Positions 51,244-61,696 are shown, counted from the stretch's first letter. The stretch is DNA of 64,000 nt from Citrobacter koseri (GCA_900446925.1 UAVY01000008.1:1-64000), one strand, 5' to 3'. Numbers and translations are program-made. Notes: a model not told the origin generated them from the letters alone.

Positions 51244-51650
51244 TCTGGAAACGTAAAGTCACGCTCGAAGCACTGAACGCTCTGGGCGAAGGGAACATGG
51301 TGGGGCTACTGGATATTCGCTTTGAGCATATTAGCGACGATACGCTGGAAGCAACAATGCCGGTGGATAGCCGTACAAAGCAACCTTTTGGTCTGCTACA
51401 CGGCGGCGCGTCCGTTGTGCTGGCTGAAAGTATCGGCTCGGTTGCGGGCTATCTGTGCACGCAGGGCGAACAGAAAGTCGTGGGGCTGGAGGTGAATGCC
51501 AACCACGTTCGCTCAGCGCGCGAAGGGCGCGTCAGAGGGGTGTGCAAAGCGCTGCATACCGGCTCTCGTCATCAGGTCTGGCAGATCGATATTTTTGATG
51601 AGCAGGGGCGGCTGTGCTGTTCTTCACGTCTGACAACTGCCGTTGTGTGA
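51240..51650 (+). CDS. menI: 1,4-dihydroxy-2-naphthoyl-CoA hydrolase
   Basis: A hotdog-fold thioesterase (YdiI) that releases DHNA from its CoA ester in menaquinone synthesis; 136 residues, intact. The active-site stretch is PFGLLHGGASVVLAESIGS, and the CoA-contacting N..H segment VNANHVRSAREGRV follows. Start ATG overlaps the ydiJ stop (ATGA). Confidence 0.96.
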   Translation: MIWKRKVTLEALNALGEGNMVGLLDIRFEHISDDTLEATMPVDSRTKQPFGLLHGGASVVLAESIGSVAGYLCTQGEQKVVGLEVNANHVRSAREGRVRGVCKALHTGSRHQVWQIDIFDEQGRLCCSSRLTTAVV

Positions 51651-51749
51651 CGTTGTCACAAAATATCTTTATCGCAGACTGCTTTTGGTCAAAATGTGTG
51701 CAGAAAAAAGTGTTATACTGTGCACGTTTTGAACATAAGCGAGGATGAT

Positions 51750-51938
51750 ATGTCTACCGATTTAGACCCAACCCAACTGGCAATTGAATTTTTACGCCGT
51801 GATAAAACCGAGCTTTCTCCAGCCCAGTATTTGAAGCGCTTAAAACAATTAGAGCTGGAATTTGCCGATTTACTCACGCTCTCTTCCTCTGAGCTAAAAG
51901 AAGAGATTTACTTTGCCTGGCGTCTGGGCGTTCATTGA
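51750..51938 (+). CDS. ydiH: YdiH, small conserved protein
   Basis: A 62-residue soluble protein starting MSTDLDPTQLAIEFLRRDKT, of unknown function. The start at 51750 has a good GCGAGG ribosome site; an upstream in-frame ATG at 51696 lacks one. It ends FAWRLGVH and is followed by a terminator. Intact. Confidence 0.9.
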   Translation: MSTDLDPTQLAIEFLRRDKTELSPAQYLKRLKQLELEFADLLTLSSSELKEEIYFAWRLGVH

Positions 51939-51980
51939 TTCCGCACTGTTTTATCGCTCGGTGAATTAACACCAACAGAA

Positions 51981-52013
51981 AACCCCGACACGCTCTGCCG
52001 GGGTTATTTTTTT
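51981..52013 (+). terminator. ydiH terminator
   Basis: AACCCCGACACGCTCTGCCGGGGTT stem followed by ATTTTTTT; serves ydiH and possibly the convergent metallo-beta-lactamase-fold gene. Confidence 0.85.
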
Positions 52014-52029
52014 GGCTATGAGCGGCGGT

Positions 52030-52881
52030 TTACCACTTCATTTCACCGGTATTCACTTTCGCGCTCAGCGTCAGGGAACTTTCGTCAGCGAGGCCAGGCC
52101 AGGCGGCGGTCATCGTTTTGATGACATACTCTGACCCTTTTTTCGCCTCAAGCGCTTGCTCAAAGGATTGCAGATAATCCTGCGTGAAGCGTATAGCGGC
52201 GTCGCCTGCTGGACGTTCACCGATATAGTGACCCGGAATCACCTGGGTCGGCTGCAAACTGTGCATCTCTGTCAACACATGACGCCAGGCTGCACGCTGC
52301 TCAGGAGACTGGGTATCCGCCGTCCAGACATGGATACCGGATGCGATTCCCGTTCCGCCAAGTATTGCGCGGTTTGCCGGGACCCAGACGTAAGCGGCGT
52401 AATCGTTCGGGTGACGCAGTTCCAGCGTTTTCCCATCAATCGTAAATTGTGTCTCGGTGGTTGCCTGCGGGATGGTGAGCGCCGCTGGCGCGCCATCTTT
52501 CATTTGCGGGCCCCAGTATTGCAGTTTGGCGTCTTTCGTTGCGCGAATGTGTTCCACCACATGCGGCGTCGCCAGAACTTTCACGTTCGGGAAGGCTTTT
52601 ACAATCGGTTCCAGACCAAAATAGAAATCTGGATCGCCGGAGGTAATCACGATGGCTTTCAGCGACTTGCCGCTCTTTTTAATCATTTCGACCAGCTTTT
52701 CCCCGTCTTTGGTACTGAACTGCGCGTCGAATAAAATGGCTTCTTTAGGGCCAGAGACCAGCGTGGAAGAGACCGGGAAAATCGCGTTTTCCTGCGGATT
52801 ATAGACGTCGAGTTGCAGTGGGGCGGCGAACAATGGCGCGCTAGTCAGCGACAGCAGAAGTGCCAGCGTTTTGATTTTCAT
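52030..52881 (-). CDS. Periplasmic metallo-beta-lactamase-fold protein with degenerate metal site
   Basis: A secreted 283-residue protein with signal peptide MKIKTLALLLSLTSAPLFA. The order of elements (LDVYNP..., SSTLVSGPKEAILFDAQF, AIVITSGDPDFYFG, GHYIGE near residue 220) is that of the MBL hydrolase fold. The normal HxHxDH zinc motif is replaced by TSGDPDF at residues 80-86, so metal binding or hydrolysis is doubtful; the later His in GHY is kept. I recognise this as the Vmh-like family seen in Salmonella but know no function. Divergent from a LysR regulator 125 bp away, its likely controller. Confidence 0.85.
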   Translation of the reverse strand: MKIKTLALLLSLTSAPLFAAPLQLDVYNPQENAIFPVSSTLVSGPKEAILFDAQFSTKDGEKLVEMIKKSGKSLKAIVITSGDPDFYFGLEPIVKAFPNVKVLATPHVVEHIRATKDAKLQYWGPQMKDGAPAALTIPQATTETQFTIDGKTLELRHPNDYAAYVWVPANRAILGGTGIASGIHVWTADTQSPEQRAAWRHVLTEMHSLQPTQVIPGHYIGERPAGDAAIRFTQDYLQSFEQALEAKKGSEYVIKTMTAAWPGLADESSLTLSAKVNTGEMKW

Positions 52882-53006
52882 TCTGAGTGACCTTATCGGC
52901 AGATGATGTTGATTTATTTACGTGGCTTATTTTAAGCAAATCTCGATCTGTTAAAATTCCTCTATCAGGACATGCTGAGTTTCATAAAACGATCGGATGG
53001 AAGGTT

Positions 53007-53900
53007 ATGGACAGAGTGATGGCGGCAACGGTGTTTAACCATATCTGCGATTTGGGTAGCCTGAGCGCGGCTGCGCGCGCATTAGGGATCTCCAGGCCGA
53101 TGGTGAGCCGTTATCTGGATGAAATGGAGAAATGGGCCGGAGCCAGACTTATTCATCGTTCGTCGCGCCGCCTGACGATCACGCCTGCCGGAGAAGACGC
53201 GTTGATGAAAACGCGAACGCTGGCGCGGCTTTCCCTGGATATTGCGGGGGCGACCGGGCGAGAGGTGCCGTCCGGCACGTTGCGCGTCGCCTGCGCTCAT
53301 TTCACCGCGATGCATATTCTTGCACCGATGCTGCCCGCTTTTTTAGCGCGTTATCCTGAATTGCGCATTGAAGTGGAGATTAATAATCAGCCTGTCAGTT
53401 TAGTGGGGGAGCGTATTGATGTGGCGATACGCATTACCGATAACCCTGAGCCAGGGACAATTGCGCGTCGGCTTGGTGACTGTGAGTCTGTGCTCTGCGC
53501 GTCTCCTGACTATCTGCATCGCTATGGCACGCCGCAGACGCCGGAGGCGCTGGCGCAACACAATTGCCTCTATTACAGCGGATTTGCTGGAAAATCCTGG
53601 CATTTTCTGGATGAGCAGGGAGAACCGCTCTCTGTTGCGATCAAGGGCAACCTGAGCGCCGGAATCTCTTCACTTTTGTGTGAAGCGGCGCTGGCAGGGA
53701 TGGGGATTGCGCTGGTGCCGGAAAAAGAGGCGCGAGAGGGGCTGGCGCAGGAGAAACTGGTTCGTTTGTTGCCCCATCTACAACCGCGGCAATTGGCCGT
53801 ATACGGGTTATACCTTTCCCGTGAGCATCAGCCCGCCGCGCTACGCCTGTTTCTTGAGGCGGTGCAGGGCGCGATGCGCGACGGTGAAGCCTGTTCCTGA
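53007..53900 (+). CDS. LysR-family transcriptional regulator
   Basis: A 297-residue LysR-type regulator. The N-terminal helix-turn-helix reads NHICDLGSLSAAARALGIS, followed by RPMVSRYLDEMEKW. The inducer-binding domain (LRVACAHFTAMHILAPMLPAF, IDVAIRITDNPEP) follows. The start MDRVMAATVF at 53007 is chosen by family length, though the GGAAGG site is only 2 bp away; ATG 53019 is an alternative and 52887 is unlikely. It diverges from the MBL-fold gene, as is usual for LysR targets. Ligand unknown. Intact. Confidence 0.9.
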   Translation: MDRVMAATVFNHICDLGSLSAAARALGISRPMVSRYLDEMEKWAGARLIHRSSRRLTITPAGEDALMKTRTLARLSLDIAGATGREVPSGTLRVACAHFTAMHILAPMLPAFLARYPELRIEVEINNQPVSLVGERIDVAIRITDNPEPGTIARRLGDCESVLCASPDYLHRYGTPQTPEALAQHNCLYYSGFAGKSWHFLDEQGEPLSVAIKGNLSAGISSLLCEAALAGMGIALVPEKEAREGLAQEKLVRLLPHLQPRQLAVYGLYLSREHQPAALRLFLEAVQGAMRDGEACS

Positions 53901-54035
53901 TGCAGCATAAGGCGTATAAAAATTGTGCAGAAAGCAAGATCTGTTAAATACGCGATGCCAAACTTATGAGAATATTCTTACACCCCTTCAAGAGCTAAGC
54001 CTGAAATGAGTGCCGGAGATAAGCGCCGGGTGGGG

Positions 54036-54079
54036 CAACGAACGATCGGTGTTATGCATACAACACCGATCGTTCGTTG
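54036..54079. repeat. Perfect 18-bp inverted repeat
   Basis: CAACGAACGATCGGTGTT (54036-54053) and its exact reverse complement (54062-54079), with an 8-base loop ATGCATAC. There is no T tract after it, so it is not a standard terminator. It lies 136 bp after the LysR gene and about 390 bp before sufA. Confidence 0.95.
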
Positions 54080-54401
54080 TTAATTACTCCGTTCTTTCCG
54101 TTCTTTCTTTTTCACGTTAGTGGATTTGCTAATCCGACGGCTGTTTTGAGCTATTGTTTAGCACCGTCATCGTCCGCTTTTGACCCCCATTTTTATTGAT
54201 AACCCTATCTCAAAAATAGGCATTTTCGATACATATTTAATTTTTTAACCTGCCGCGCTGTTTACTCCTTCTTAAATGCTTTATCTATCAATGTATTGAA
54301 TAAAATAATCCATCACTGATAACCCTCGAAACAGGGTCTATGCTTAGTAAAAGTGGTCAAAAAGGGCGGTTAACCCGAATGACCCTTCTGTCAGAGGGTT
54401 G

Positions 54402-54420
54402 AAGTGATAATCATTATCAC
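54402..54420. promoter_or_regulatory. Fur box of the suf operon
   Basis: AAGTGATAATCATTATCAC, a near-perfect palindromic Fur site (GATAATCATTATC core), 46 bp before sufA. Fur repression of suf is established in E. coli and Salmonella. Confidence 0.9.
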
Positions 54421-54465
54421 TAACATGGTGTTATGCCCTGGTGGCTTATTACACGAGGTGGATCT

Positions 54466-54834
54466 ATGGAATTGCATTCAGGAACATTTAATCCAGACGA
54501 TTTTGCATGGCGTGGCCTGACGCTAACGCCTGAGGCGGCGGCACATATTCGTGACCTGGTTGCGAAGCAACCCGGCATGCTTGGCGTGCGTTTAGGCGTG
54601 AAGCAGACGGGGTGCGCGGGATTTGGTTACGTGCTGGATACCGTCAGCGAGCCAGAAAAGGACGATCTGTTGTTTGAAACGGAGGGCGCGAGGTTGTACG
54701 TGCCGCTTCAGGCCATGCCGTTTATTGACGGGACAGAGGTCGATTATGTGCGCGAAGGATTAAACCAGTTATTTAAATTTCATAACCCGAAAGCCCAGAA
54801 CGAATGCGGCTGTGGCGAAAGCTTCGGGGTATAG
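54466..54834 (+). CDS. sufA: SufA, A-type Fe-S carrier
   Basis: A 122-residue iron-sulfur carrier that passes clusters from SufBCD to target proteins. The three ligand cysteines are seen in VKQTGCAGFGY and the C-terminal ECGCGESFGV. The start MELHSGTFNPDDFAW at 54466 follows GAGGTGG; an ATG at 54433 is in frame but longer than the family. Intact. First gene of sufABCDSE. Confidence 0.96.
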   Translation: MELHSGTFNPDDFAWRGLTLTPEAAAHIRDLVAKQPGMLGVRLGVKQTGCAGFGYVLDTVSEPEKDDLLFETEGARLYVPLQAMPFIDGTEVDYVREGLNQLFKFHNPKAQNECGCGESFGV

Positions 54835-54842
54835 GCGGTACT

Positions 54843-56331
54843 ATGTCTCGTAATACTGAAGCAACTGACGATGTCAAAACCTGGACCGGTGGTCCACTGA
54901 ATTATAAAGAAGGCTTCTTCACCCAGTTACAGACTGACGAGCTGGCAAAAGGCATCAGCGAAGAGGTCGTGCGTGCGATTTCCGCCAAGAGAAATGAGCC
55001 GGAGTGGATGCTGGAGTTTCGCCTTAATGCGTACAAAGCCTGGCTTTGAGATGGAAGAGCCGCACTGGCTGAAAGCGCACTACGATAAGCTGAATTATCA
55101 GGATTACAGTTATTACTCTGCGCCATCGTGCGGTAACTGCGATGAGACGTGCGCGTCAGAACCGGGTGCCGTACAGCAAACCGGTGCGAATGCGTTTCTC
55201 AGCAAAGAGGTGGAAGACGCCTTCGAACAGCTTGGCGTACCGGTACGTGAGGGTAAAGAGGTGGCGGTGGATGCCATTTTCGACTCCGTTTCCGTTGCCA
55301 CTACCTACCGGGAAAAGCTGGCGGAACAGGGCATCATCTTCTGTTCGTTTGGCGAGGCGATTCACGATCACCCTGAGTTGGTGAAGAAATATCTGGGCAC
55401 CGTGGTGCCGGGTAATGACAACTTTTTTGCTGCGCTGAACGCTGCGGTAGCGTCTGACGGCACTTTCATTTATGTGCCGAAAGGCGTTCGTTGCCCGATG
55501 GAGCTGTCGACCTATTTCCGAATCAACGCGGAAAAAACAGGGCAGTTCGAACGCACCATTCTGGTGGCGGATGAGGGCAGCTACGTCAGCTACATCGAAG
55601 GGTGTTCTGCGCCAGTGCGCGACAGCTACCAGCTGCACGCGGCGGTGGTAGAGGTGATCATCCACAAAGATGCCGAAGTAAAATATTCCACCGTGCAAAA
55701 CTGGTTCCCCGGCGATAACAACACCGGCGGGATTCTGAATTTCGTCACCAAGCGCGCGCTGTGCGAAGGTGAAAACAGCAAGATGTCGTGGACGCAGTCC
55801 GAAACGGGGTCGGCTATCACCTGGAAATACCCGAGCTGCATTCTGCGCGGCGATAACTCCATCGGTGAGTTTTACTCTGTGGCGCTGACCAGCGGTCATC
55901 AGCAGGCCGACACCGGCACCAAAATGATCCACATCGGTAAGAACACCAAATCAACCATTATTTCAAAAGGGATCTCCGCCGGGAATAGCCAGAACAGCTA
56001 TCGCGGGCTGGTGAAGATTATGCCGACGGCAACCAACGCCCGTAACTTTACCCAGTGCGACTCAATGCTGATTGGCGCGGACTGCGGCGCGCACACCTTC
56101 CCGTATGTCGAGTGTCGTAATAACAGCGCCCAGCTTGAGCACGAGGCGACGACGTCGCGGATCGGTGAAGATCAGCTCTTTTACTGCCTGCAACGCGGCA
56201 TCAGCGAAGAGGATGCCATCTCGATGATTGTTAATGGCTTCTGTAAAGACGTCTTCTCTGAACTGCCGCTGGAATTTGCCGTTGAAGCGCAAAAACTGCT
56301 GGCGATCAGCCTTGAACACAGCGTCGGTTAA
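54843..56331 (+). CDS. sufB: SufB, Fe-S cluster scaffold subunit
   Basis: The scaffold subunit of SufBC2D, about 495 residues after repair. It starts [17 protein letters not shown]. Conserved stretches: [45 protein letters not shown] and [18 protein letters not shown], which includes the cluster cysteine. A +1 near 55047 (ttt for tt, after AYKAWL) breaks it. 8 bp after sufA. Confidence 0.97.
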
Positions 56332-56347
56332 GTATTAAGGAAAGCAC

Positions 56348-57094
56348 ATGTTAAGCATTAAAGATTTACAGGTCAGTGTGGAAGATAAAGCGATTCTGCG
56401 CGGTCTGGACCTCGACGTCAGACCCGGAGAAGTGCATGCCATTATGGGGCCGAACGGTTCCGGGAAGAGTACGCTTTCCGCGACGCTGGCGGGCCGTGAA
56501 GATTATGAAGTGGTTGGCGGCTCTGTCGAATTTAAAGGCAAAGATTTACTGGAACTGTCGCCAGAGGATCGGGCGGGCGAAGGCATCTTTATGGCGTTCC
56601 AGTATCCGGTAGAAATTCCTGGCGTCAGCAACCAGTTTTTCCTGCAAACAGCGCTGAATGCCGTGCGCAGCTATCGTGGTCAGGAGTCGCTGGATCGTTT
56701 TGATTTTCAGGATCTGATGGAAGAGAAAATCGCGCTTTTGAAGATGCCGGAAGATTTGTTGACCCGTTCGGTAAACGTGGGTTTCTCCGGCGGTGAGAAG
56801 AAACGTAACGATATTCTGCAAATGGCGGTGCTGGAGCCGGAACTGTGCATTCTTGATGAGTCTGACTCCGGGCTGGATATTGATGCGCTGAAAATTGTCG
56901 CGGAAGGCGTCAACTCGCTGCGTGACGGTAAACGTTCGTTCATTATCGTGACGCACTATCAGCGTATTCTGGACTACATCAAACCTGATTACGTCCACGT
57001 CCTGTATCAGGGGCGGATTGTGAAGTCCGGCGATTTCACTCTGGTCAAACAACTGGAGGAGCAAGGATATGGCTGGCTTACCGAACAGCAGTAA
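56348..57094 (+). CDS. sufC: SufC, Fe-S assembly ATPase
   Basis: The ABC-type ATPase of the SufBCD complex, 248 residues, intact. Walker A GPNGSGKSTLSA, the Q-loop FQYPVEIPG, signature FSGGEKKRNDILQ and Walker B CILDESDSGLDIDA are present. It overlaps sufD by 26 bp. Confidence 0.98.
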   Translation: MLSIKDLQVSVEDKAILRGLDLDVRPGEVHAIMGPNGSGKSTLSATLAGREDYEVVGGSVEFKGKDLLELSPEDRAGEGIFMAFQYPVEIPGVSNQFFLQTALNAVRSYRGQESLDRFDFQDLMEEKIALLKMPEDLLTRSVNVGFSGGEKKRNDILQMAVLEPELCILDESDSGLDIDALKIVAEGVNSLRDGKRSFIIVTHYQRILDYIKPDYVHVLYQGRIVKSGDFTLVKQLEEQGYGWLTEQQ

Positions 57095-58342
57095 CGCGCT
57101 GCAACAATGGCACCATCTGTTTGAGGCGCAGGGCGAATCCCGCTCGGCGCATGCGCAGCAGCATTTACAACAGATGCTGCGCCTGGGGCTGCCAACGCGT
57201 AAGCATGAAAACTGGAAATACACGCCGCTGGAAGGGTTGGTCAGTAGCCAGTTTGTCAGCCGTTTTGCCGAGGTTACTCAGGAACAGCGCGACGCACTGG
57301 CGCTGGATATCGACGCTGTGCGTCTGGTGTTTGTTGACGGCCAGTTTAGCCCGCAGCTTAGCGACAGCGCTACAGCCAGCGGTTTCGACATTGCGATCAA
57401 CGACGAACGTCAGGCGCTGGCCGCACCGGTTCAGCCGGAGGTTTTCCTGCATCTGACGGAAAGCCTGGCGCAGAGCGTGACGCACATCAGCGTTAAGCGC
57501 AACCAGCGGCCCTCTAAGCCGTTGCTGCTGATGCACATCACGCAGGGGCTGGAAGGCGATGAGGTCAACACTGCGCACTACCGCCACCACCTGGAACTGG
57601 CGGAAGGGGCAGAGGCAACGGTGATAGAGCACTATGTCAGCCTTAACGCGGCACGGCACTTTACCGGAGCGCGTCTGACCATGAACGTGGCGGCGAATGC
57701 GCATCTGCACCACATCAAACTGGCGTTTGAAAACCCGGTGAGCCATCACTTTGCCCATAACGACATTCTGCTGGCGGCGGATGCAAGCGCGCACAGCCAC
57801 AGTTTCCTGTTGGGCGATGCCGTGCTTGCGACATAACACCAGCACCCAGTTAAACGGTGAAAACACCACGCTGCGGATTAACAGCCTGGCGATGCCGGTG
57901 AAAAACGAAGTGTGTGATACCCGTACGTGGGCTGGAGCACAACAAGGGTTACTGCAACAGCCGTCAGTTGCATAAAACCATTGTCAGCGATAAAGGTCGG
58001 GCGGTATTCAATGGCTTGATCAACGTGGCGCAGCACGCCATTAAAACCGACGGACAAATGACCAATAACAATCTGCTGCTCGGTAAACTTGCCGAGGTGG
58101 ACACCAAACCGCAGCTGGAGATTTACGCCGATGACGTGAAATGCAGCCACGGGGCGACGGTAGGACGGATTGATGACGAGCAGATGTTCTACCTGCGTTC
58201 ACGCGGGATTGGAGAGCAGGATGCCAGACAGATGATTCTCTACGCGTTTGCCGCTGAGTTGACGGAAGCCCTCGGCGATGACGCGCTTAAACAACAGGTG
58301 CTGGCGCGAATAGGGCTTCGCCTGCCGGGAGGCATAGCATGA
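57069..58342 (+). CDS. sufD: SufD, Fe-S assembly scaffold partner
   Basis: Paralogue of SufB that completes SufBC2D and helps iron entry; about 423 residues after repair. It starts [21 protein letters not shown] inside the sufC end. The C-terminal part has [39 protein letters not shown]. Two +1 insertions, near 57825 and 57931. Its stop overlaps the sufS start (ATGA). Confidence 0.96.
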
Positions 58343-59561
58343 CATTTCCCATCGAAAAAGTGCGGGCTGATTTTCCCGTCCTGACGCGTGAAGTCAACGG
58401 GCTGCCGTTGGCGTATCTGGATAGCGCGGCCAGTGCGCAAAAGCCCAACCAGGTGATTGACGCTGAGGCGGAGTTTTACCGTCATGGCTATGCGGCGGTG
58501 CACCGGGGCATCCATACGCTGAGCGCACAGGCCACCGAGAAGATGGAAAATGTGCGTAAACAGGCATCGCTGTTCATTAACGCCCGCTCAGCGGGAAGAG
58601 CTGGTGTTCGTACGTGGGACGACAGAGGGCATCAACCTTGTTGCCAACAGTTGGGGGCCGGAGAATGTTCGGGCTGGCGATAACATCATCATCAGCGAGA
58701 TGGAGCACCACGCCAATATCGTCCCCTGGCAGATGCTGTGCGCGCGTACAGGGGCGGAACTGCGCGTCATTCCGCTCAATACGGACGGCACGTTGCAGCT
58801 GGATACGCTCCCGTCGCTGTTTGATGAGCGTACCCGACTGGCTGGCTATCGCGCATGTGTCGAACGTGCTGGGAACGGAAAACCCGCTTCCTGAAATGAT
58901 CGCGCTGGCGCATCAGTATGGCGCGAAAGTGCTGGTCGATGGCGCGCAGGCGGTAATGCACCATGCGGTGGATGTTCAGGCGCTGGATTGTGATTTTTAC
59001 GTTTTCTCCGGGCATAAGCTGTATGGCCCCACCGGTATCGGCGTGCTGTATGTCCGGGAGGAACTGCTTCAGGATATGCCGCCGTGGGAAGGCGGCGGTT
59101 CGATGATTGCGACCGTTAGTCTGACGGAAGGGACGACCTGGACCAAAGCGCCCTGGCGTTTTGAGGCGGGGACGCCGAACACGGGCGGAATTATCGGCCT
59201 GGGCGCCGCCATTGAATACGTCTGCGCGTTAGGGCTGGCGGAAATCAGCGAATATGAACAAAACCTGATGCACTATGCGCTGGAACAGCTGGCGGACGTG
59301 CCGGAGTTGACGCTATATGGCCCGGCTAACCGGCTGGGGGTCATCGCCTTTAATCTGGGCAAACACCACGCTTATGACGTGGGCAGCTTCCTCGACAATT
59401 ACGGTATCGCCGTACGAACCGGCCATCACTGCGCAATGCCGCTGATGACGTATTACAACGTTCCCGCCATGTGCCGGGCGTCGATAGCAATGTATAACAC
59501 CCATGAAGAAGTGGATCGTCTGGCAACCGGGCTAAAACGTATTCATCGCTTACTGGGATAA
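58339..59561 (+). CDS. sufS: SufS, cysteine desulfurase
   Basis: The PLP enzyme that takes sulfur from cysteine and hands it to SufE; 406 residues after repair. It starts [18 protein letters not shown] lysine region is [14 protein letters not shown], and the catalytic Cys is in [12 protein letters not shown]. Two +1 insertions: near 58601 (ggg for gg) and near 58843 (after DERTRL). Confidence 0.97.
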
Positions 59562-59573
59562 CAGGGAGACGCT

Positions 59574-59993
59574 ATGGCTGCGCTACCAGATAAAGAAAGA
59601 TTGCTGCGTAATTTTCAGCGTTTGCGCCAATTGGGAAGAAAAGTATCTGTACATTATTGAACTGGGGCAGCGTCTGGCGGAATTAAATGAGCAGGATCGT
59701 CACCCGGAAAAATAGTATTCAGGGATGTCAGAGTCAGGTATGGATTGTTATGCGTCAGAACGCTGACGGCGTTATTGAATTGCAGGGCGACAGCGATGCA
59801 GCAATAGTAAAAGGGTTAATTGCCATCGTCTTCATTTTTGTATCATCAGATGACGCCACAGGATATTGTGAATTTTGATGTGCGGCCGTGGTTTGAAAAA
59901 ATGGCGCTGACGCAACATCTCACGCCCTCCCGTTCACAAGGACTGGAAGCAATGATTCGCGCGATCCGCGCCAGAGCCGCAACTCTTAGCTAA
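59574..59993 (+). CDS. sufE: SufE, sulfur acceptor protein
   Basis: The partner that accepts persulfide from SufS; 138 residues after repair. It starts [16 protein letters not shown], and the acceptor Cys lies in [13 protein letters not shown]. Three +1 insertions (near 59620, 59713 and 59838) cancel in length, but the raw frame stops early. Last gene of the operon, followed by a REP. Confidence 0.95.
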
Positions 59994-60000
59994 ACTGAAA

Positions 60001-60085
60001 AGACGTAGAACGCCAGATGGCGTACAGCTCTACGTGACTCGTAGGCCGGATAAGGCATTTAACCGCCATCCGGCAAAACGCCAGG
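60001..60085. repeat. REP/BIME between sufE and ldtE
   Basis: GTAGGCCGGATAAGGCATTT plus ACCGCCATCCGGC, a typical REP palindrome pair, in the 101-bp gap. Confidence 0.85.
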
Positions 60086-60094
60086 GGGGTGGAT

Positions 60095-61104
60095 ATGAAA
60101 CGTGCGTCTCTCATTGCAGTTACACTTTTCGGCGCTTACAGCGCATTTCAGGGCGGCCTGGGCAGTGGATTACCCCTTGCCGCCAGCAAACAGTCGCCTT
60201 GTCGGGCAGAATCAAACCCTATACCGTGCAAGCGGGGGATAAAAACTTACAGGCGATTGCCCGGCGTTTTGATACTGCCGCAATGTTGATCCTGGAGGCA
60301 AATAATACCATCGCGCCGGTCCCTAAACCGGGGACGCCGATTATCATTCCATCTCAACTGTTATTACCCGATGCGCCGCGTGAAGGCATTATTGTGAACC
60401 TGGCGGAGTTACGACTCTATTATTTCCCGCCGGGGTGAAAATAGTGTTCAGGTTTACCCTATCGGTATTGGTTTAGAGGGGCTGGAAACGCCGGTGATGG
60501 CGACGCGCGTCGGGCAAAAAATCCCGAATCCGACCTGGACGCCGACGGCAGGTATCCGCAAACGCTCGGCTTGAACGCGGGCATTACGCTGCCGCCGGTG
60601 GTGCCCGCCGGGCCAAATAACCCGTTAGGACGCTTCGCCCTGCGCCTGGCATACGGCAACGGTGAGTATCTCATTCACGGCACCAATGCCCGGACAGCGT
60701 CGGGTTACGCGTCAGTTCCGGCTGTATTCGGATGAACGCGCCAGACATTAAAGCTCTGTTTGCGCAGGTCAGAACGGGAACGCCGGTACGGGTGATTAAC
60801 GAACCGGTGAAATTCGCCGTGGAACCAAATGGAATGCGTTACGTTGAAGTACATCGCCCGCTGTCGCCTGAAGAGGAGCAAAACCGTACAGACGATGCCG
60901 TATGTGCTGCCAGCAGGCTTTACGCAGTTTAAGGCGACTCAGGAGGTGGATGAACGCCTGGTGGAAAACGCGCTGTATCGCCGGGCGGGATATCCGGTTG
61001 CCGTTACATCAGGGCAGGCGCCGGTAGCTTCTGGTCGCTCTGTGGTGGAGTCCGCGCAAAACAGCCAACCCGGGAGCGGCGCTGAAACCCAGGCAACGCA
61101 GTAG
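60095..61104 (+). CDS. ldtE: L,D-transpeptidase LdtE (YnhG)
   Basis: A periplasmic L,D-transpeptidase that makes 3-3 cross-links in peptidoglycan; about 333 residues after repair. Signal peptide [20 protein letters not shown], LysM domain ([19 protein letters not shown]), YkuD domain ([33 protein letters not shown]) with the catalytic Cys in SSGCIRM. At least seven indels: +1 near 60150, 60217, 60437, 60568, 60578, 60886, and a -1 near 60691. It lies upstream of lpp, itself a substrate of related Ldts. Confidence 0.94.
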
Positions 61105-61126
61105 CAGAGAAGGGAAAACACAGGCA

Positions 61127-61160
61127 AAAAAAAATGGCGCACAATGTGCGCCATTTTTAT
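61127..61160 (-). terminator. lpp terminator
   Basis: Minus strand: AAAAATGGCGCACATTGTGC plus GCCATTTTTTTTT, a strong palindromic terminator 14 bp after lpp. Confidence 0.92.
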
Positions 61161-61173
61161 TACACAGGTACTA

Positions 61174-61411
<238 letters not shown>

Positions 61412-61447
61412 TATTAATACCCTCTAGATTGAGTTAATCTCCATGTA

Positions 61448-61492
61448 GCGTTACAAGTATTACACAAACTTTTTTAGGTTGAGAATATTTTT
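61448..61492 (-). promoter_or_regulatory. lpp promoter
   Basis: Minus strand: TTCTCAACC-(AAAAAAG)-GTGTAATACT; the -10 element TAATACT is at 61456-61462 and transcription would start around GCTACATGGAG. This is the well-known strong lpp promoter, nearly as in E. coli. Confidence 0.8.
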
Positions 61493-61666
61493 TTGACGGG
61501 AATGCACTTATTTTTGATCGTTCGCTCAAAGAAGCATCGAATTGAGCTAAAATGGCTAAAAAACCGAGTGAAAACAGAATCCTTCCATCGGATTCGTCTT
61601 AGATAATCTGCGATTAGATAGTGAAATCCGATTTGATTTTTTATTAAGAGTGGCTATCGATTAAAT

Positions 61667-61696
61667 AAAAAAAGCGCCGCGAGGGCGCTTTTTATT
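61667..61696 (-). terminator. pykF terminator
   Basis: AAAAAAAGCGCCGCGAGGGCGCTTTTT, a GC stem with T tract on the minus strand, 27 bp after the pykF stop. Confidence 0.88.

Larger units (their letters stand above)
53901..54465. other. LysR gene-sufA intergenic region
   Basis: A 565-bp region with the suf promoter. It holds a perfect 18-bp inverted repeat (54036-54079) and a Fur box (54402-54420). In E. coli the suf promoter also binds IscR, OxyR and IHF; those sites were not resolved. The central 250 bp are AT-rich with no ORF. Confidence 0.65.

Noticed and set aside
51651..51749. sRNA RydB near ydiH, as in E. coli
   Set aside because: I do not remember the RydB sequence well enough to point to it, and no hairpin with T run is seen in this short gap.
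54036..54079. Calling the inverted repeat a rho-independent terminator
   Set aside because: No run of T follows either arm; the next bases are TTAATTACTCC.
55156..55932. A 258-codon open frame on the minus strand inside sufB
   Set aside because: It is antisense to a well-conserved gene, has no family features, and such frames arise from codon bias in GC-rich third positions.
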